A stretch of 64,000 bases of DNA, taken from Acorus gramineus (taxonomy: Eukaryota; Streptophyta; Magnoliopsida; Acorales; Acoraceae). The stretch lies in NCBI GenBank assembly GCA_030737835.1, contig CM060850.1:24407774-24471773 (forward strand). The letters run 5' to 3'. Positions within the stretch are counted from its first letter, which is position 1. Every line of letters starts with the position of its first letter. The notes under the pieces are model-generated. The model was given only the letters and a program-made list of their open reading frames with translations. It did not search any database and had not been told where the DNA came from. Below are positions 12,318-26,900 of the stretch, in pieces. The position numbers were made by a program, and so were the translations under genes.

Positions 12318-14910
12318 CCCTATATATATATATATATATATTAAAAACGATACAGAAAAAATAGACCCTAATAAGTAACACTTTGCAATTCTAAATTAAT
12401 TCTCAAGACACAATATGGGCACCAGAAATTGAAATTGATCCAAATCAATTTCAGAGCAGGGCGGACTTGCCTGGTCCGACGAGACAACATTGTCCGTCTG
12501 TCCGGCCTCGCGGACCCCTCGACGAGCCCGACTTCCGAGGCATGACCTCGAAGTCCTCGACTGGATGGGGCCGGATCTCCGAGTCTGAGGTCCGTACGAA
12601 GTCGAACTCCAACTTGAGCGAGGTCGGATAAAGTCTTGGAGAGGAAGACAGATTAGGGTTTACTTGAACGAAAGCTACATAGAAATTAAAAGAGAGCACA
12701 CGCAGAGCACCTCCTGGTCATGGTCGCTGAGACATACAGTAACGGAACTCGGATTGTGGAAGATGATATGTGCGTACGCTGAGACATCATCGTATAAACC
12801 TTTATTTCAAGGTCTTTTTTTTTTTTTTTTTTTTCTTACAATGGCGTTCTCGTATGTGAACAAAAGCCGAATAACATGGAAACATCTGTCTTTCAAAGAT
12901 TCAATGCATGCATTTAGTTGGGGGGACCAGATACATCTACTTGACCTTGGTACCTTGAATATAAATTGGAACCCGTGTTTACTTTTTGAGGATAACTTTT
13001 CAATCGAGTGCTGTTATCCCACTAACTAATTCACCAAGTCCACTAACAAAAACAATAATATAAAAAGGCAATGTTCTAATAATCCAACGCTAAACCAGAA
13101 AATTGAATGGATTAAAAGTCATTAGTTCAGTTATGAGTCAACTAAAATTGAATCATTATATTACTATGACATAAGAAATTAAATACATTAGTTTATAAAA
13201 ATATGAAATATTTTAAAAAATCTTTCCATAATTATAAAATCTTAATTTTAATATTTTTTAAGCTTTTACTAAACATCGTAACATTATTTTGTTATATAAA
13301 ATCTAATTTTTTTAATTAAATTTTATATTTTAATAAATAATTAATCACAATTTCTATTAATAAAAAAATAATCAATTTAATCAATTCATAGCCAATTCTA
13401 AAAAATAATCTATTTCACCAATGTGTTGATTGGGTTTTATTAGTTTTCGTATTATCAGGATTTAAGGGTAAACCAACCTAGAATTAAAATCTGATGGATG
13501 TTTAACTGATTCAACTGACCGGGTCAGATCAAGTTTGAAAAAGTTAAAAAATGAAAAACTCAATTTCATGATTTGATTTGAAAATTATTAATTCCACCAA
13601 TTAACCCCTCCCCCATCAACCATATACATGAAAAACTCATTCCTACTAACTCAACCAAAACAAAAGGTTGGTGTTAATTGGTATGCAGCAGCGGAGGAAG
13701 TAGTGGTGGCGTTGTGAGGCGACGGGGGTGGGGGAGGTGGAGGTAGTGGTGGTGAGGTGTGCAACAACTGTATAGGGAAGACAAGTGGAAGGGGGTGGTG
13801 GTGGTCAGACAACCACAAGATGGAAAAGGAAGAAGTGAAGGGGGTTGTAGTGGTGGTGGTGTATGTGATAAAAGATGAATGAGAGATGAATAAAAATTTA
13901 TAAATTTCTAATGACATCTCTACTTTGCATATATTGTTTGTATTTGATAATATATGTGAGATATGTATGTTATATATGTAACTATTTGCCTATTTTTCCT
14001 TATTATTGGGTTATTCGGCACCCCAAATGAGGGGTTATAGTACATGGTGCTAAAATATGGATCGTGCCTTGAACGGGTAAGGCTTAATTGCATTATTATG
14101 TTTTTTCAATAATATATAAAACATGTACATATGAAATACATAAATAATTAAGTATAATGTGCATTCTAAATTTAGTACTAAAATTTATCAAAGCCACAAA
14201 TTTTATAATATGAAATCACAAAATAACAAAATCACAAGGCATAAAGACCAAATGATATGCAAGTGCATAAGACATATGCTATTGAGAATTAGGCTCTTCG
14301 AGGAAAGTAAAGTGATGTATTTCTTTTTACATTCTCAATTAGCATTTGGTCAAGTTTGCATCAGTTTAACAACTTTGATTTCGAATGAGAATTACTTCTC
14401 TCAAGTATTCAATTCTGATAGATTATGTAAAAGAAAAAATCTTATATGAGATGTTCATAAATAAACATAGGAATAGATGATTCCAAATATAACTTTCCTA
14501 GATGTTCCAGTACATGAGAATGAGAATGAATATTAAATTGACCCTTTGTATTCTATTCAGTCTGCCTCCTCCATGGTTCATTGAAAGGAGCGAACCGGTT
14601 AGTAGGCCAATCAAACCGGCCTCTCTGGTCAGGCTTGAAAACCATGGTACTAGAATATATAAAAATTAAACATTGCCAAAAAGCTGGTGACAAAGACTGG
14701 TATTAGTGTAACTCATGAGTTACAAAAAAGGAAAGGCTGTTCTTGAGCAGGCACCAGCTAATCCTCCGCCACTCCTAATATACACGTTCAAAGCGCGTGT
14801 CTTTGGTGAGTAGTAATAGCAGCTTTAAATTTTATTCTTCCTTTACTATACAATTCTAACTGTCAATTAACGACTCATTTCCCACGAAAATCCCGCGTAC
14901 TCCCCTCTCT
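12318..14910. other. Intergenic DNA, no supported gene
   Basis: A GC-rich patch at about 12455-12650 contrasts with its AT-rich surroundings and may be an old retroelement fragment. I see no conserved protein motif in it. At 13690-13865 the sequence is a purine-rich GGTGGT/GGGGGTGG low-complexity tract. Nothing else is recognisable before the ERF promoter. Confidence 0.5.
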
Positions 14911-14918
14911 TTTAAATA
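14911..14918 (+). promoter_or_regulatory. TATA box of the ERF gene
   Basis: TTTAAATA follows a CT-rich stretch and lies 40 bp upstream of the first in-frame ATG, a normal TATA-to-start spacing for a short leader. Confidence 0.5.
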
Positions 14919-14950
14919 ACATCATGACTTCAACAATATAATTCTCTCGT

Positions 14951-15559
14951 ATGCACAACAAACACAAATTAAATATGGGCGACCCCCATTCACACGTGTG
15001 GCTCCCAACCGGTCACGTATCCCCTCCGCGGCGGCCGCCGCCATCACCAACAGGGAGGCACCCGGTGTACCGAGGCATAAGGTGCCGAAGCGGGAAGTGG
15101 GTGTCGGAGATACGCGAGCCGCGGAAGGCGACACGTGTGTGGCTAGGGACGTACCCAACGGCGGAGATGGCCGCCGTCGCCTATGACGTGGCCGCGCTCG
15201 CCCTCAAAGGCGCGGACGCCGTGCTCAACTTCCCGATCTCTATCCGCTCCCTACCTGTACCCGCCTCGTCATCTGCCTCCGACATCCGCTCCGCGGCCTC
15301 AGCCGCCGCGGCCAGCTTGGTTAACAAGCAGCCTAACCCGCCTAAACCTGATGAGGTCCCTCAACCCAGTCACTTTTCATTCAATGATGGGAAAAGTAGT
15401 GAATTCATAGATGAAGAGGAGCTTTTTCACATGCCCAAGCTGCTCGATAGCATGGCGGAGGGAATGCTGATGACCCCGCCTAGGATGAACTCCCCACCGT
15501 CTGATGATGAGTCAACGCACGCATCGGATGGGGAGAGCCTCTGGAGCTACCACACCTGA
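14951..15559 (+). CDS. DREB-type AP2/ERF transcription factor (ERF025-027-like)
   Basis: This is a single-exon gene of 202 codons, strikingly GC-rich in an AT-rich setting. The AP2 DNA-binding domain spans about residues 38-95 ([18 protein letters not shown] through [12 protein letters not shown]). The WLG element and the DREB-specific Val14 and Glu19 (in KWVSEIRE) are present. DREB proteins of this kind bind DRE/CRT (GCCGAC-type) promoter elements in the nucleus. The C-terminal half has an alanine-rich stretch, an acidic [20 protein letters not shown] segment and a terminal ESLWSY motif, as in CBF-like and ERF025-027 proteins. Two in-frame starts are possible: 14951, and 14975 (MGDPHSH), which resembles relatives better. 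Upstream is a TATA box at 14911. I see no intron. It is clearly an A-1/A-4-like DREB; the exact orthologue is inferred. Confidence 0.93.
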   Translation: MHNKHKLNMGDPHSHVWLPTGHVSPPRRPPPSPTGRHPVYRGIRCRSGKWVSEIREPRKATRVWLGTYPTAEMAAVAYDVAALALKGADAVLNFPISIRSLPVPASSSASDIRSAASAAAASLVNKQPNPPKPDEVPQPSHFSFNDGKSSEFIDEEELFHMPKLLDSMAEGMLMTPPRMNSPPSDDESTHASDGESLWSYHT

Positions 15560-18500
15560 CATTTGGATTTATTGAATGATGAATAGCTGATGTTTGTCTT
15601 TCTGCGTTTGGATTGTGTTATTTAAAAAAGAGCTATGTTGGGTTTTTGGGAGGGTTGCTCTCTATATATGCTCCTTTCTACACTCAGATGACGCTCTAGG
15701 GTGTGCTTGTAATATAAATTATATAATTGAAGACATTCAAGATTATATTATTATATACTAAATATAGATCGTCTACCAAGATTGTGCTCTTAAAAAGATA
15801 ATTTATTCTAAACCATTATATATCACTTCAGCTCATTTTTCTTCCCTTTGAAAAAATCTTTCCCACTCATCTCTTTGTCTATTCTTGGTAGGTGTCAACC
15901 TCAGCTATGTGAACCTATTTGTGAGAGAGAGTAAGAGAGAGAGAGAGAGAGAATGCAACTGAGAATTTCTGTCTATATGCAAGCTCAAACACCATCTCCT
16001 CCATTTTGGAGATAAAAGAAGAGGTCAGTTGGAGCCTCCCGGGATGCAAAATAGAGAATTGCATCTCAGTTAAAGATGCTCTAAGTTCTTTCATGTTTCG
16101 ATCTATATGAGATGATATGATAGATAAAATATCATTCTTAATTATTATTTTTAATTTAAATTTCTTCAGCAAAGCATTAATGCATGTATTTTTTAATACG
16201 TTTTGCCTCTTAATTTAGGGAGCAAGGTGGACCTCCCTGTAATCATGACCTCATCGAAGCTTTTCACAAGGTTAGTTCTCTCTTTAGAATACTTGATCTC
16301 TTATAAGTTTATTTATGTTGTTTTTGTATCATATAAGATGCTATTTTATTTTGTTTTCCTTTTACAGGGTTTGTGATCCTTGACATTTTCCTTTTTATCT
16401 TATGCATCGCAGATTTTGTTGCATAAAATTTCTGTCGATTAGAATGGACTTTGGACTAAAATGTGGTATGGATGAAAAGAAAGTAACTGTACATAGATCG
16501 AAAGAAAAAACTTGGAGTAGTTCAAATTTGGACTCTGGATATCGTCTAAAAGAAGTGTGAATTTTAGTAGATCAACAAAGCTAAATTCATTCATTCATTC
16601 ATTTTGTAGTGAAAATCGCAAGACAGGCCTCCTGAAAAGTGAGAAACATCTGTAGGTAACCTTGTTTTGAGTTTGAGTTCATCCTTGCAGTCTGCAACAT
16701 CTTAATGGGTCCACATATGCTCTAGTGAGTTGCTAAATCTTTTTGTATAATTACTTATTATTGGGCAGTTGGGCCAAATTAACCCCACCCAATCAATCAT
16801 ATCATAAGATAGGGAATCGCAAATTGTGTAACTTTACTAGAAGAACTACGCAAAAATAATTAATTACTGTCAAATGTTTAATATGATTGTGAAAATATTG
16901 AAGCATAAGAAGATGATGAACATGGATGCTTGAGGTGATGAAATTAAGATTGTATCTCATTAATTAATTTATTTTAGAAAAGATCTTGGTCTGTTTTCTT
17001 TCATTTCTTTTTAAAAATTTTTTTGCATATAATGTACTTAATCAGGATATAATGGATGGTTGCATATTAAATATTATAGTGAAATCATTGCCAGATGCTT
17101 TTCTCAATCACTTTGTTGTTATTTTCTATACCCTCTCAATTTTGAAAACTAGATTATCAAGGTTTTGTATAATGTTTTAATTTACACCCAGTTTGTAAAT
17201 TTTATGAAAAAAATTATACTACAATTTTATTTTTTCAATATTAAGTATATCTTATTGTAGTTTTAATTAAGAAGGTGAAAATGGACTGGGATGTTAAGTT
17301 TGTATTTCTAGGTTTTTCACAATGATGAACTTCAATTACAACACTTTAATTATATTAATACAACACTTTAAATTTTTTTTTTTTTTTTGGTACAACATCT
17401 ACCTATTCACAGAGCCAAACTAATATATATGTATGTGTGTATGTATGTATCCCTTTTTACCAAATGTGTATATGTGTGAATCCCTATAAACAATGGCTTT
17501 AACAAAAAAAAAGCTACACTCATATTTCTAACTTCCGTTATTCCAAGTTTATTAGTTCAAGTTGATGTTCAGACATTAGAAAATCAAATGATTGAACAGA
17601 AACTATAACATAAAATCTAAGGAAAATTTTATCGTTGTATAAGAAATTCATACATTTGTAATGATTGTGAACAAAAACATGTTAAAAAAGTCATGTGGCC
17701 AGTAATATAGGAAAAACAAAAACCAACTGTATACGGTCATGTCTATATATCAAATATATTCTCTTCACATCCAATGACACGTATAGGTGAAGCTACGATA
17801 ATCTAGTTTCCTTGCTATATATTTACCACCGGACACCGATCAAATTGTTGTACAGTTATGCTCTTAATTATTTGCCGCTATCATTTAATTTCCACACTGC
17901 ATTGAAGAAAATGTACCACCTTGTCTCTCCAATTCAACCACCATATGACCTCCCCCAGTTACGATTAGTTACTACTCTTCCACCAATGGAATGTCAGTGC
18001 AAGGTATATATCTTAATTGTTTGTAGATAAAAGAAAATTATTGCACTACACAGCTATTGATCCCTCTTGCCTATCAAATTCAACTATTTTAAAGATCAAA
18101 TTATTCGAATAAAAACTTTGGTAACAAAAAAAACTTTCATATTCCCTCTCAATCTTTAAATTTAGAGCCCAACAACCTCTGCCATTAGTCAAAGTTTCTG
18201 TCTGTGTACGAATGAACAATCTTCTCCAGATTCTTTGGGCCACCACCATGTCATCTTCATGTCTGCGCAATCCGACGAATGTCTCATAACGACACCTGGC
18301 ATCGCCTAGTTTCATCATCCATCGTCACAATCACACAACTTTAAAACAAAAAACACAAAATCATATTGTTTCATATAAAAAAAATTGAACTCTATGAAAA
18401 GGGAGTGTGAGTGGCTGGGAGTCAGCCACGGCCGAGATCCTATAAAATCCTATAAAATGTGCAAATCTTGATTTCCACAAGCATTGATAAAAAGGGTTGG

Positions 18501-19979
18501 TTGAGGATCCAATCAACAATCAAATAAATACGCACAGCCGCCATCCGAGAGGGGGCCTCGGCGGGACAGAGTTTGAATGAGGAGTTTTGACTGCCCACAA
18601 TGGCCGACCAGCTCGAAAAATCATTTGCTTTTTTTGATGTACTGCTGCTTGTCTATACCCTTTAAAACGATCGGTGGTTGACGTGTCTGCCTCTGTTGTT
18701 GTTTCTTTATCGCTATCCAAATCCAAACGTGTGCGTGCGTGTTATAGCATATTGATCGCTATCCATGCCTGACGATCGTGTGCGCTTGGGCGTTATACCA
18801 ACATCATTTTCAGATCCGATTGGATCTGTGTTTGGGTAGATTCTGTATATTTTTTAAGCTAAAAATTATCAAATACGGATTCAATCACATTTTCAGCTTT
18901 TAGCTTTTTAAACCACCATCTTTCGTATTTAAGCTAAAAAGAATTTTACGATAGAAAAACTAATGAAGCAACGCTCTAAAATCTAAAAATTTGAAATGCA
19001 AGATTCTAAAAATTACGATGTTTCAATCACACATCCAAAGACAGTTCCAAAATATAATTAAATTCTATACGACAACCCTTGAAGCCATATTTAATTGATT
19101 GTTGCAAGTTATTGAAGTTGTTGGGATCCACTGGGGCTGGGAAATTTTGAAAACAAAAAATGGAAGACGCCCTAATCAATTGTGTTGGTGGTGCATGGAC
19201 CATGGAAAATTTTGTGGGAGCATGCCAATCAATTCCTTCTTTGCTAAGGCCAAAGGTGTCCGTGGGGTAGGGCTTATGGTCTTCATGAAAACAGCAGCTC
19301 ACCATCATCTGGCCTTGCTCGAGCCTCCATTCCGGAGCCTATACTTAAATGTCTGCATGGCTGTTTAGATGTGAATTAAGTTATTATTGTTGAATGCAAT
19401 GGTTGATCCATGATTTTTTTTAAATGGGGCCATCATTGATATATAAAAAAACATATATAAAAGATAATGTTATGTATGGTCTCTTTTTTTTAGTCTAATT
19501 TCACTCTATACGTATTTTGAATATTTTAAAAATAACACACATCATGTAGTGAGATATATGGTTTTTTATAAAAAAATGAAGTATACATTGTAATGAATTG
19601 TATAATCCATTTTTAGAAATATAAAAAATTTCTATGGAGACATATACCTCATTAATTTGAGTGTATGACATTAACAAGGTATATGTGACTAAAATTAGGG
19701 CTAAAAGAAAAACTGTGTAATAGCACTCAAATATAAATTTAGACATCATACTATAAAATTTTGAAAACATACATATCTTTTTTCAGCTTTCTCATACAAT
19801 GAGATACGTATTTTTATAAAAAAAAAAATAAAGCATATACTCTAATAAATTACATTGATGAATTTATGAAAAATATATTAAAAAATTAATAAAACATGTA
19901 TCACATAATGCGAGTGAGAAGGATGTTTTCCCTCTTCAGTTAAACTTTTTGAACTTGGGGTTAAAACTCAAAGGGTTAT
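15560..19979. other. Intergenic DNA downstream of the ERF gene
   Basis: No coding exon is recognisable. A (GA)n tract lies at 15925-15952. Poly-T and poly-A runs and AT-rich DNA dominate. The frames between 16986 and 19770 are short, show no family motifs and are probably chance. Confidence 0.5.
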
Positions 19980-20655
19980 TTTAAGGATGGTAATTTTTGG
20001 TAGTTTGAATTTGATTGAACCTGATGTTGACTATCTCAATGACTGAGCTTTTAGAGTGCTATCTCACGACCTCTTTATAGGCTGCTTACGTACCCCTTGG
20101 AGATCAAGTCGCACGTAGTTTCTCAACTAGATTGCAGCTTCCACTACTCCGTGGCTATTATAATCGTCCCCCCATTAAATACTTTTAGTGGAGAAACACC
20201 CACGTGTTAATGAGGCATGTCGTGCCCATGTCGTGCAATTAGTGGGTCATTACTGTCTGTTTGGCAGTTACAGGTGTTATGGTTCTTTGACCGTTTCTTT
20301 AATCTGCTCGTGACTCTTGGGCCTGCTCATTCATCAATTACGTCTTTGAGTATATCCGCGAGGTGAAAGGTCGCCCGATCAGACCTCTTGTCTGGTTGTG
20401 TCTTCCCTGCTCGTTCGCGAGCAGTAAGGTTGTCCAACCATAACTCTAATCTAATCGTGCCTTAACTATTCGAAGCGACATTCTTTCACGAGGTGCCTGA
20501 TTGTCCAACTAGACCCTGAATCTAATTGTGCCAGCGCATCCTAGAATGTCATCATGACCTCTAGGATTCGGATCTGGTTCTGTGAGCCCCAAGTGTGATA
20601 ACCCATATCCGCATTGGCGTGACACGTGTTATAGTGCAGATTTTTACCTCCACAG
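19980..20655. mobile_element. Probable LTR-retrotransposon remnant (LTR-like)
   Basis: The segment is richer in GC than its flanks and contains a block (about 20080-20130: GGCTGCTTACGTACCCC ... GATCAAGTCGCACGTAGTTT) that I associate with the transcribed part of many plant LTRs. It ends near a CCACA at about 20655. I could not find a clear TG...CA pair with a target duplication, a primer-binding site or coding sequence, so a solo or broken LTR is inference. Confidence 0.4.
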
Positions 20656-22488
20656 TGAGTATATGTACTAACGAAATATATATAACTAGAATTGGAGTTA
20701 AAAAAAAAAAAACTAATTAGAATTGGATTTTAAAAAAGAAACTATGTATAACAAAACTTTAAAATTTTAATAACACACCATAGATACTTGATATTATATC
20801 CGACTCAAATGAGTGTTGGTTGTTTATGCCCTTACTTGATCCATAGGTTTCTCCCCAAATTCATGATTAAAGAACTAATTTTTCAAAGTCTATATACTTA
20901 ACTCAGACTCCCAAATCTTCATGAAACCTCATGAATAAATTACTGGTGTGCATTAGGAAATGTTTGAGTTACGCAAAGTGCAGACCTATTTCAAGGTGCC
21001 TGAAAGGTGTAGAATAGAATATATCACATGCATGTGAATGTAGCTTGAAGGATTTATCTTGTCAAGAGATCAACTGAGACATGCTGATCATGACGTGCCA
21101 ACACACGGGTGCATATGACTGTAAGCTGAGTTAGTCGATTGGGGTCTTCGACAGAGACCAAAATGGTCGAAATAAGATGATTTTCAACTAAAATTAACCA
21201 TCTAATTCTGCAGTTCTTCAGACCACCCACTTTGTGCCCTCCGATATCCAGTCACAAAACACCTCCAACTAATCCGATGGTGGTCATTGATACTTGGGCA
21301 TAATGGCTTCCGGTTTGACAGTTTTTGGGGAGATGGCTCTTAGAAGTTAGAACTAGGTTAAAAACGAAAATGCTACCTCGCAGCTTTTATAACAGGTTTT
21401 TCGGGGGCCACAATTACAAGCAGGTCCCTGCTGATTAGTATTTACAACTAAGTCCCTGGCAGCATATGTGCACATCGAAAAGACCTCAAAACCTCTAACT
21501 TCCCAACCTAAATATCTTCAGAAAAAATATAAAATAAAATTTTTCAACGATATTAAAATTATAAACGAAATTAGACCCAATAACATTCACTTAGTGAATA
21601 GTTGGCCAACAAAAATAGACAAATGAATCCATTTTAATTCAGTTTTTCCATTTCCATATTAAAGTCAAAATTATAAATCACAAAAATATACGGGCATTAC
21701 ACATACACCATAGTATCCTCTCAAATCCCACCATATCCTCTTCAATCTTCGGGTATCCACCCACTCTAAGTGCAGACGGTGGATGCGGAGGAGGACCAGG
21801 TAGGGTAAGAATGGGAGGCTGTATGAAGAGAATGGGATCCCCAGAGAAATGAGGTATGTGAAATTCATTTTTGTAAAAACCCTATATCATACAATATTGA
21901 TTTGGCCGTCAGAAGACCTTTTCTAGGTCACCTCCTCCCTCTTCCTCAACCAGGTCATGGAGGACATTCACTAGAGAACCGTGTTTGACCAGCCAAAGCT
22001 GCAGTGGAGAGAACAGGTCTAAAACCCAATTCTACATGTTTTGCTCATTTCATTATCTATCTCATAATAGTTTATATCGCTATCTAAAAGGAAGTCACAT
22101 ATCTTATAATATAAGTAATAAATAAAAACAAAACTAGGAAAATCAATAAAAGCACATATCATCTAATTAAATCATATTAACAATAGGAAAAAAATGAAAA
22201 ATTAAACCCCATGTACAACTCCATCTGTAGCCCCAACCATTTTCATTTTTTCTTAAAATATATACTCATCTATTGAAATATATAACTAGATAAATCAGTG
22301 TGTGTTTGTATTTTAAAATAAAAAAATTAATATTTCATACACTGCATTAATAGAGCGCATATGCACTAAGACAGTATACACTCCGCTAGTGGAGTGTATA
22401 GACAGCTGGAGAACTTTTCCGTCTTAATGGGTCAAATAATCTAACCACCACCAAAATCAACCCCCTAACAAGAAATAATACTAAGGTA
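20656..22488. other. Intergenic DNA, no supported gene
   Basis: AT-rich sequence without recognisable coding potential or repeats that I can delimit. Confidence 0.5.
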
Positions 22489-22718
22489 GCATTTAATTGC
22501 ACGATTAAGCAGCTTTTACGTTTGCAAGAAAATGTTTCTGCAATTGTACAACCAAACAGTTTTACTTTAACAACTTCCTGCAGACAAATTTTAGACAAAT
22601 AGTGACCAAAAGCTACATTTTTCAAAAACTGGGAGAGAAGAACTTTCTGCATAATCAATTTTAAACTCAACATTTATAGAAAATCAATTTTATAATTATG
22701 CTACCAAACGCTGCATAA
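22489..22718. mobile_element. Possible degraded MITE with imperfect terminal inverted repeats
   Basis: The left end (GTAGCATTTAATTGCACGAT) and the reverse complement of the right end (GCAGCGTTTGGTAGCATAAT) match at about two thirds of positions. No target duplication is clear. Confidence 0.35.
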
Positions 22719-23517
22719 GACATCTAAATTATGAATACTATACCACGCCTATTTAGTTTTTTTAAATAGTATACATATTTGTGAAATGTGAAGCATACAT
22801 TCCTGTGTGAACTCATTTACAGAAAATATTTTAAAAAATTAATAATGTATGTAATTCAAACAAAAGCCCCTAACCAAGTAGGCGACCAAAAACAGACCTT
22901 TTCAAAGGATTGTGTAACAGCACTCGTATAATCGACCAACACATGGGCGTAACATTATCCATGTAAGAAAGTATGAGCCCACGAATGACAGGCTGCTCTA
23001 TATTGGCACATGTTTTGGGATCACATCACATGGAACCAACCTATGACACTTTCGGTTGATTATTCAAATTCTTATCCACATATCCAATACAAGGCCCCAC
23101 CAAGATTGGAAAAAAGGGCCGAGCAATATGCATAGGTCACTCTTCTTTTTAGACCAGATACACCTACATTGGAAAAGGGAATCACTGCCTAATTGGATGT
23201 CTGTTGTACAATTTATTTGTTCCATCCAAATTATGAACCTCATTTTCTTCCCATGTTTGTCTACCAGTCGCATTATGTAACAATTTACCATATGTTTGTC
23301 GGTAAAATTTGCTATTCAATGGTACCTATAAAACATTTGGAGAATATTTATGGATTTTTCTACCAAAAGCAAACCCAAGGAGTGGAAAACATTAAAAAAA
23401 AATGAACGAAAATCTGAGTAGCTAGTAAATCTCCTTTAGCAGTCAAAATATCACATGATCATGGTGTCATTGACGCCCAGAACAAATACAAAACAATGCG
23501 CAAAAAAGGGTTCTCCT

Positions 23518-23904
23518 TTAGGGTTTGCATACTTTCATCAAGCAATCTGCTCCATAAGTAACCACCAAGTTCCTGTGAGGGTGATGACTGACACCAATCA
23601 CATCCTTATCATGAACCTGCAACCAGAACAGAACAGTTAGGCACCTCCAGAGATTGAAACAATCAGCCAGGAATTGACCACTATTTCAGATTTTCAATTG
23701 CCCTATGTTAGGTTTTTCTTTTTTCTTTTGTCGCAGAAATTACAGTTTTAATAATGAGGAACATCCATGAATTTCAAGAGTGATCCCGAATTTTGTCATA
23801 ACATAAATGAAGATTGAAATATATGAACAAAAAAAAAGGATCACAGACCACACATTCTTAACCTACAAAGAGATGGCTCTTTGGCTAAAGCCATGGGTTT
23901 GCTC

Positions 23905-23937
<33 letters not shown>

Positions 23938-26900
23938 CCACCACCACCACAGATTCTTTTCTTAACTTATCATTGGCTAGCACTAGATGCCTTCAAATCC
24001 TGAGCCAAAGTGATCATAATACTAGAAATAGATAATGGTAAAAACATCCATCTAAACTACACTCTTAAGAAGCTGGAAAAATAGGACCTCCTCCACAATG
24101 ATTATGACAGAAATATATATCAGAGGCTGAGGTTATAATCCAAATACTACCAACTACATTGGCAGAGAAGACAGTACCTTCATTAGATGTTCAAGTTTCC
24201 CAGACTGGTGACTAAAACAATACAGATTCCTGCAATTTATTGAAAGATACAATATTAATTTAAAAACAAAATCAGTGGCCAGAATCACCACAAACATGGA
24301 GATTATCTTCAAAAGGGCAAGAGATGAAGAAGTTGTTCGAGTTCTTTGTTTTATTGTAACAAATAGAAAATGTACTGAACCACTTTATGATGAGATTTGG
24401 AAGATCTATTGATGGAGACCCAAACCCCATGGAATGTGATTTAAAACCGCATATAAAGTTGACCAATCAGAAAGAACACAGATTTATCGAAGTTTAAACC
24501 TTATTTTGTCTTGGTTAAACTTTATATTGGTTATCAAAAGCTTAAAACAAGCGATTGAAAGATTAAACCTTATCTTTTGATTTTCAAGGAAGGCTCCTAT
24601 GACAATATATCACTCTTACAGGACTACAAATCTTTTATGTAGTAGCTGATTACCATACAGTAACTTGTAAACGAGAATTCTCTAATGACAAATGCTAGTG
24701 AGAGACCAGCACAGAACACCATCTCACTGCAATATCAATCACCAAGAAAGAGAATTGATAGTGGGATCACAAGTCACCCAGTACTTATTTCCGTGATATT
24801 TTGCAAGAGCCACCTTTTAGACCAATCATTTTTCTTTTACGGAAATTTATACCAATCAAAGTACCCACATGTTTAGGGATTGCTGCTGGGAAGAGATAGG
24901 GTGGGATGGCTCAGTGGACTTGTTAATTTGGGTTTTATTTCTTCCAGCTTTCATGTAAGATCCAGATAAAGAAAACTCCCACCTTTCCATTACTATGTTT
25001 TTGGAACTGTTCTGAGATTATTGCAGAGTGCATTCTTTACATATGCTTCTTATGGAATATTGTAGCAATCCTCTGGAAGAAGACATCTAATTGCAATAAC
25101 AATAATCTTTCATTCTTTGATATTTTCCTCATTGACTGAGTCCATTATCAAGCTTAGTTTAATAAATTTAGTTTAGTTTAGTTTAATAACCAATTTAGAT
25201 TCTCATCTCTGAACTTTTATAAACTATAAACTATGAATCAGAAACAACATATCTGAACCATAAGCAAGACTGGTAACATAATGCAGAAGTGATGCTCTTA
25301 TGATAGATGAGCAGATGCAAGCTCAAAAAGACAAAGATAGTATACAAAACATGTTAAATCACCACATTCTTAATATTTAGAACAAGCCATATCAGCAAAA
25401 TGCTAAATCATTAATAATTAAAGTGATGAAATTGAAGAAAGAAATAATCAAAGCAAACTGCAATTGATCCATACCCATCTTCTCCAACACAGTAAATCCA
25501 TTCTCCCTTAGGGGAGACACAAGCTGCAACAAAATCTCCACCTTCCTTCTTACCAGAAGAAAAGCTTTTCACAACCTGCAATCAATTCCATTAATGAACA
25601 CTAGAAACTTCAGCAGATTAAAATCATACTAACCAAAAAGACAAAAGTTTGCACAATTTGGAATCTTGTGTAATTATAATTACATAAGTTTTACAGTTGT
25701 GAGAATAAATAGCATTATCAACAAAAAGTATATAATTTGAATTATAGGAAAAGTGACCATATAATAACAATTTTTCCATCAGGTTAAAATGATTGCCCCA
25801 TTTCTATGAAAGATATTATTTCAACCCATTGATCAAGTTTCTTACAAGCATAGAACAAGAAATGACATACAGATCAAAACACAAAATTCTCTTAACAAAA
25901 AAGACTCCAATATGGATCAAAACATATGGTTGATTTCCTTAAGTGTGAAGTTCTGCATTTGAGTAGGTGTTGGTTACTTTTTTTCGTCTTGTTGGAGACA
26001 TCTTATCTCCTGCTCAGTACTAGGAGGTAAGTGTGCCTCCTCCTAGCTTGTAGTTATGATTTTGACAATTTTATAAAAATACAGGTGGTATGCACCCACC
26101 TTTCATCCACAAAAGGGACCTACAGGCAATGCAATTTTTGCACATGATGTAGCAATAGAATTATTGATGGATACCGAATATTCTAGAGCATATAATTTTT
26201 GTAATACGAAGAGCACTGAAAAATTAGGACAGATATATAATACACATCTCACATTTCAACAAAAAATAAAAGCTCAACTTCAACTAAATTGGCAAACAGT
26301 TAAAAAGATTATCATCATCAAAAGAACAATGAAAATGCCCAATTTACCAACACTTCAAAAGGAAATTGGGATAAATACATATTGCAACGCCCATCCTAAT
26401 CCTTGCACTTTATTATGTTCTACACAATGAGAAAGAGAAAAATGAAAAAAGAACTGTTATGTAGATTGAGGGGCATACCTGCCCTTGTAGGGTCATAAGG
26501 TAGATTGAAGACGTCTTGTTACATACTATAATCTGCTCAGTATTCTTAGGAAATAAGTGAACTGAATTCACGGATGCATCACCTCCCTTTAAACAAAATT
26601 AATCTCCGATTAGTTCCAAGAAATATAAACACTGTGCTAAATGAGAAGCACTCAGTCTGCAAGGTAGATTCACTTTCTATAAAATCTAAAAAGCAAAGAT
26701 TACCCTCAAAGGAGGTGGTGGCTTAAAGGTTTGTAAACAGTCAGTTGTCTTCGTATCCCAAACCTGTATTGAGCAAACATTGTTGGTTGAAAGTAACTAG
26801 AAGGTCAAGTAATGCAAGGAGACTAACTCAATGCATCAGTTGAACAAGTAGTGTAGATGAATATAGGACACCAACTCAATGCATCAGATGAGCAGGTAGT

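Noticed and set aside
14922..15410. Frames on both strands around the ERF gene
   Set aside because: They overlap the AP2 coding sequence in other frames and have no homology pattern; the AP2 frame explains the region.
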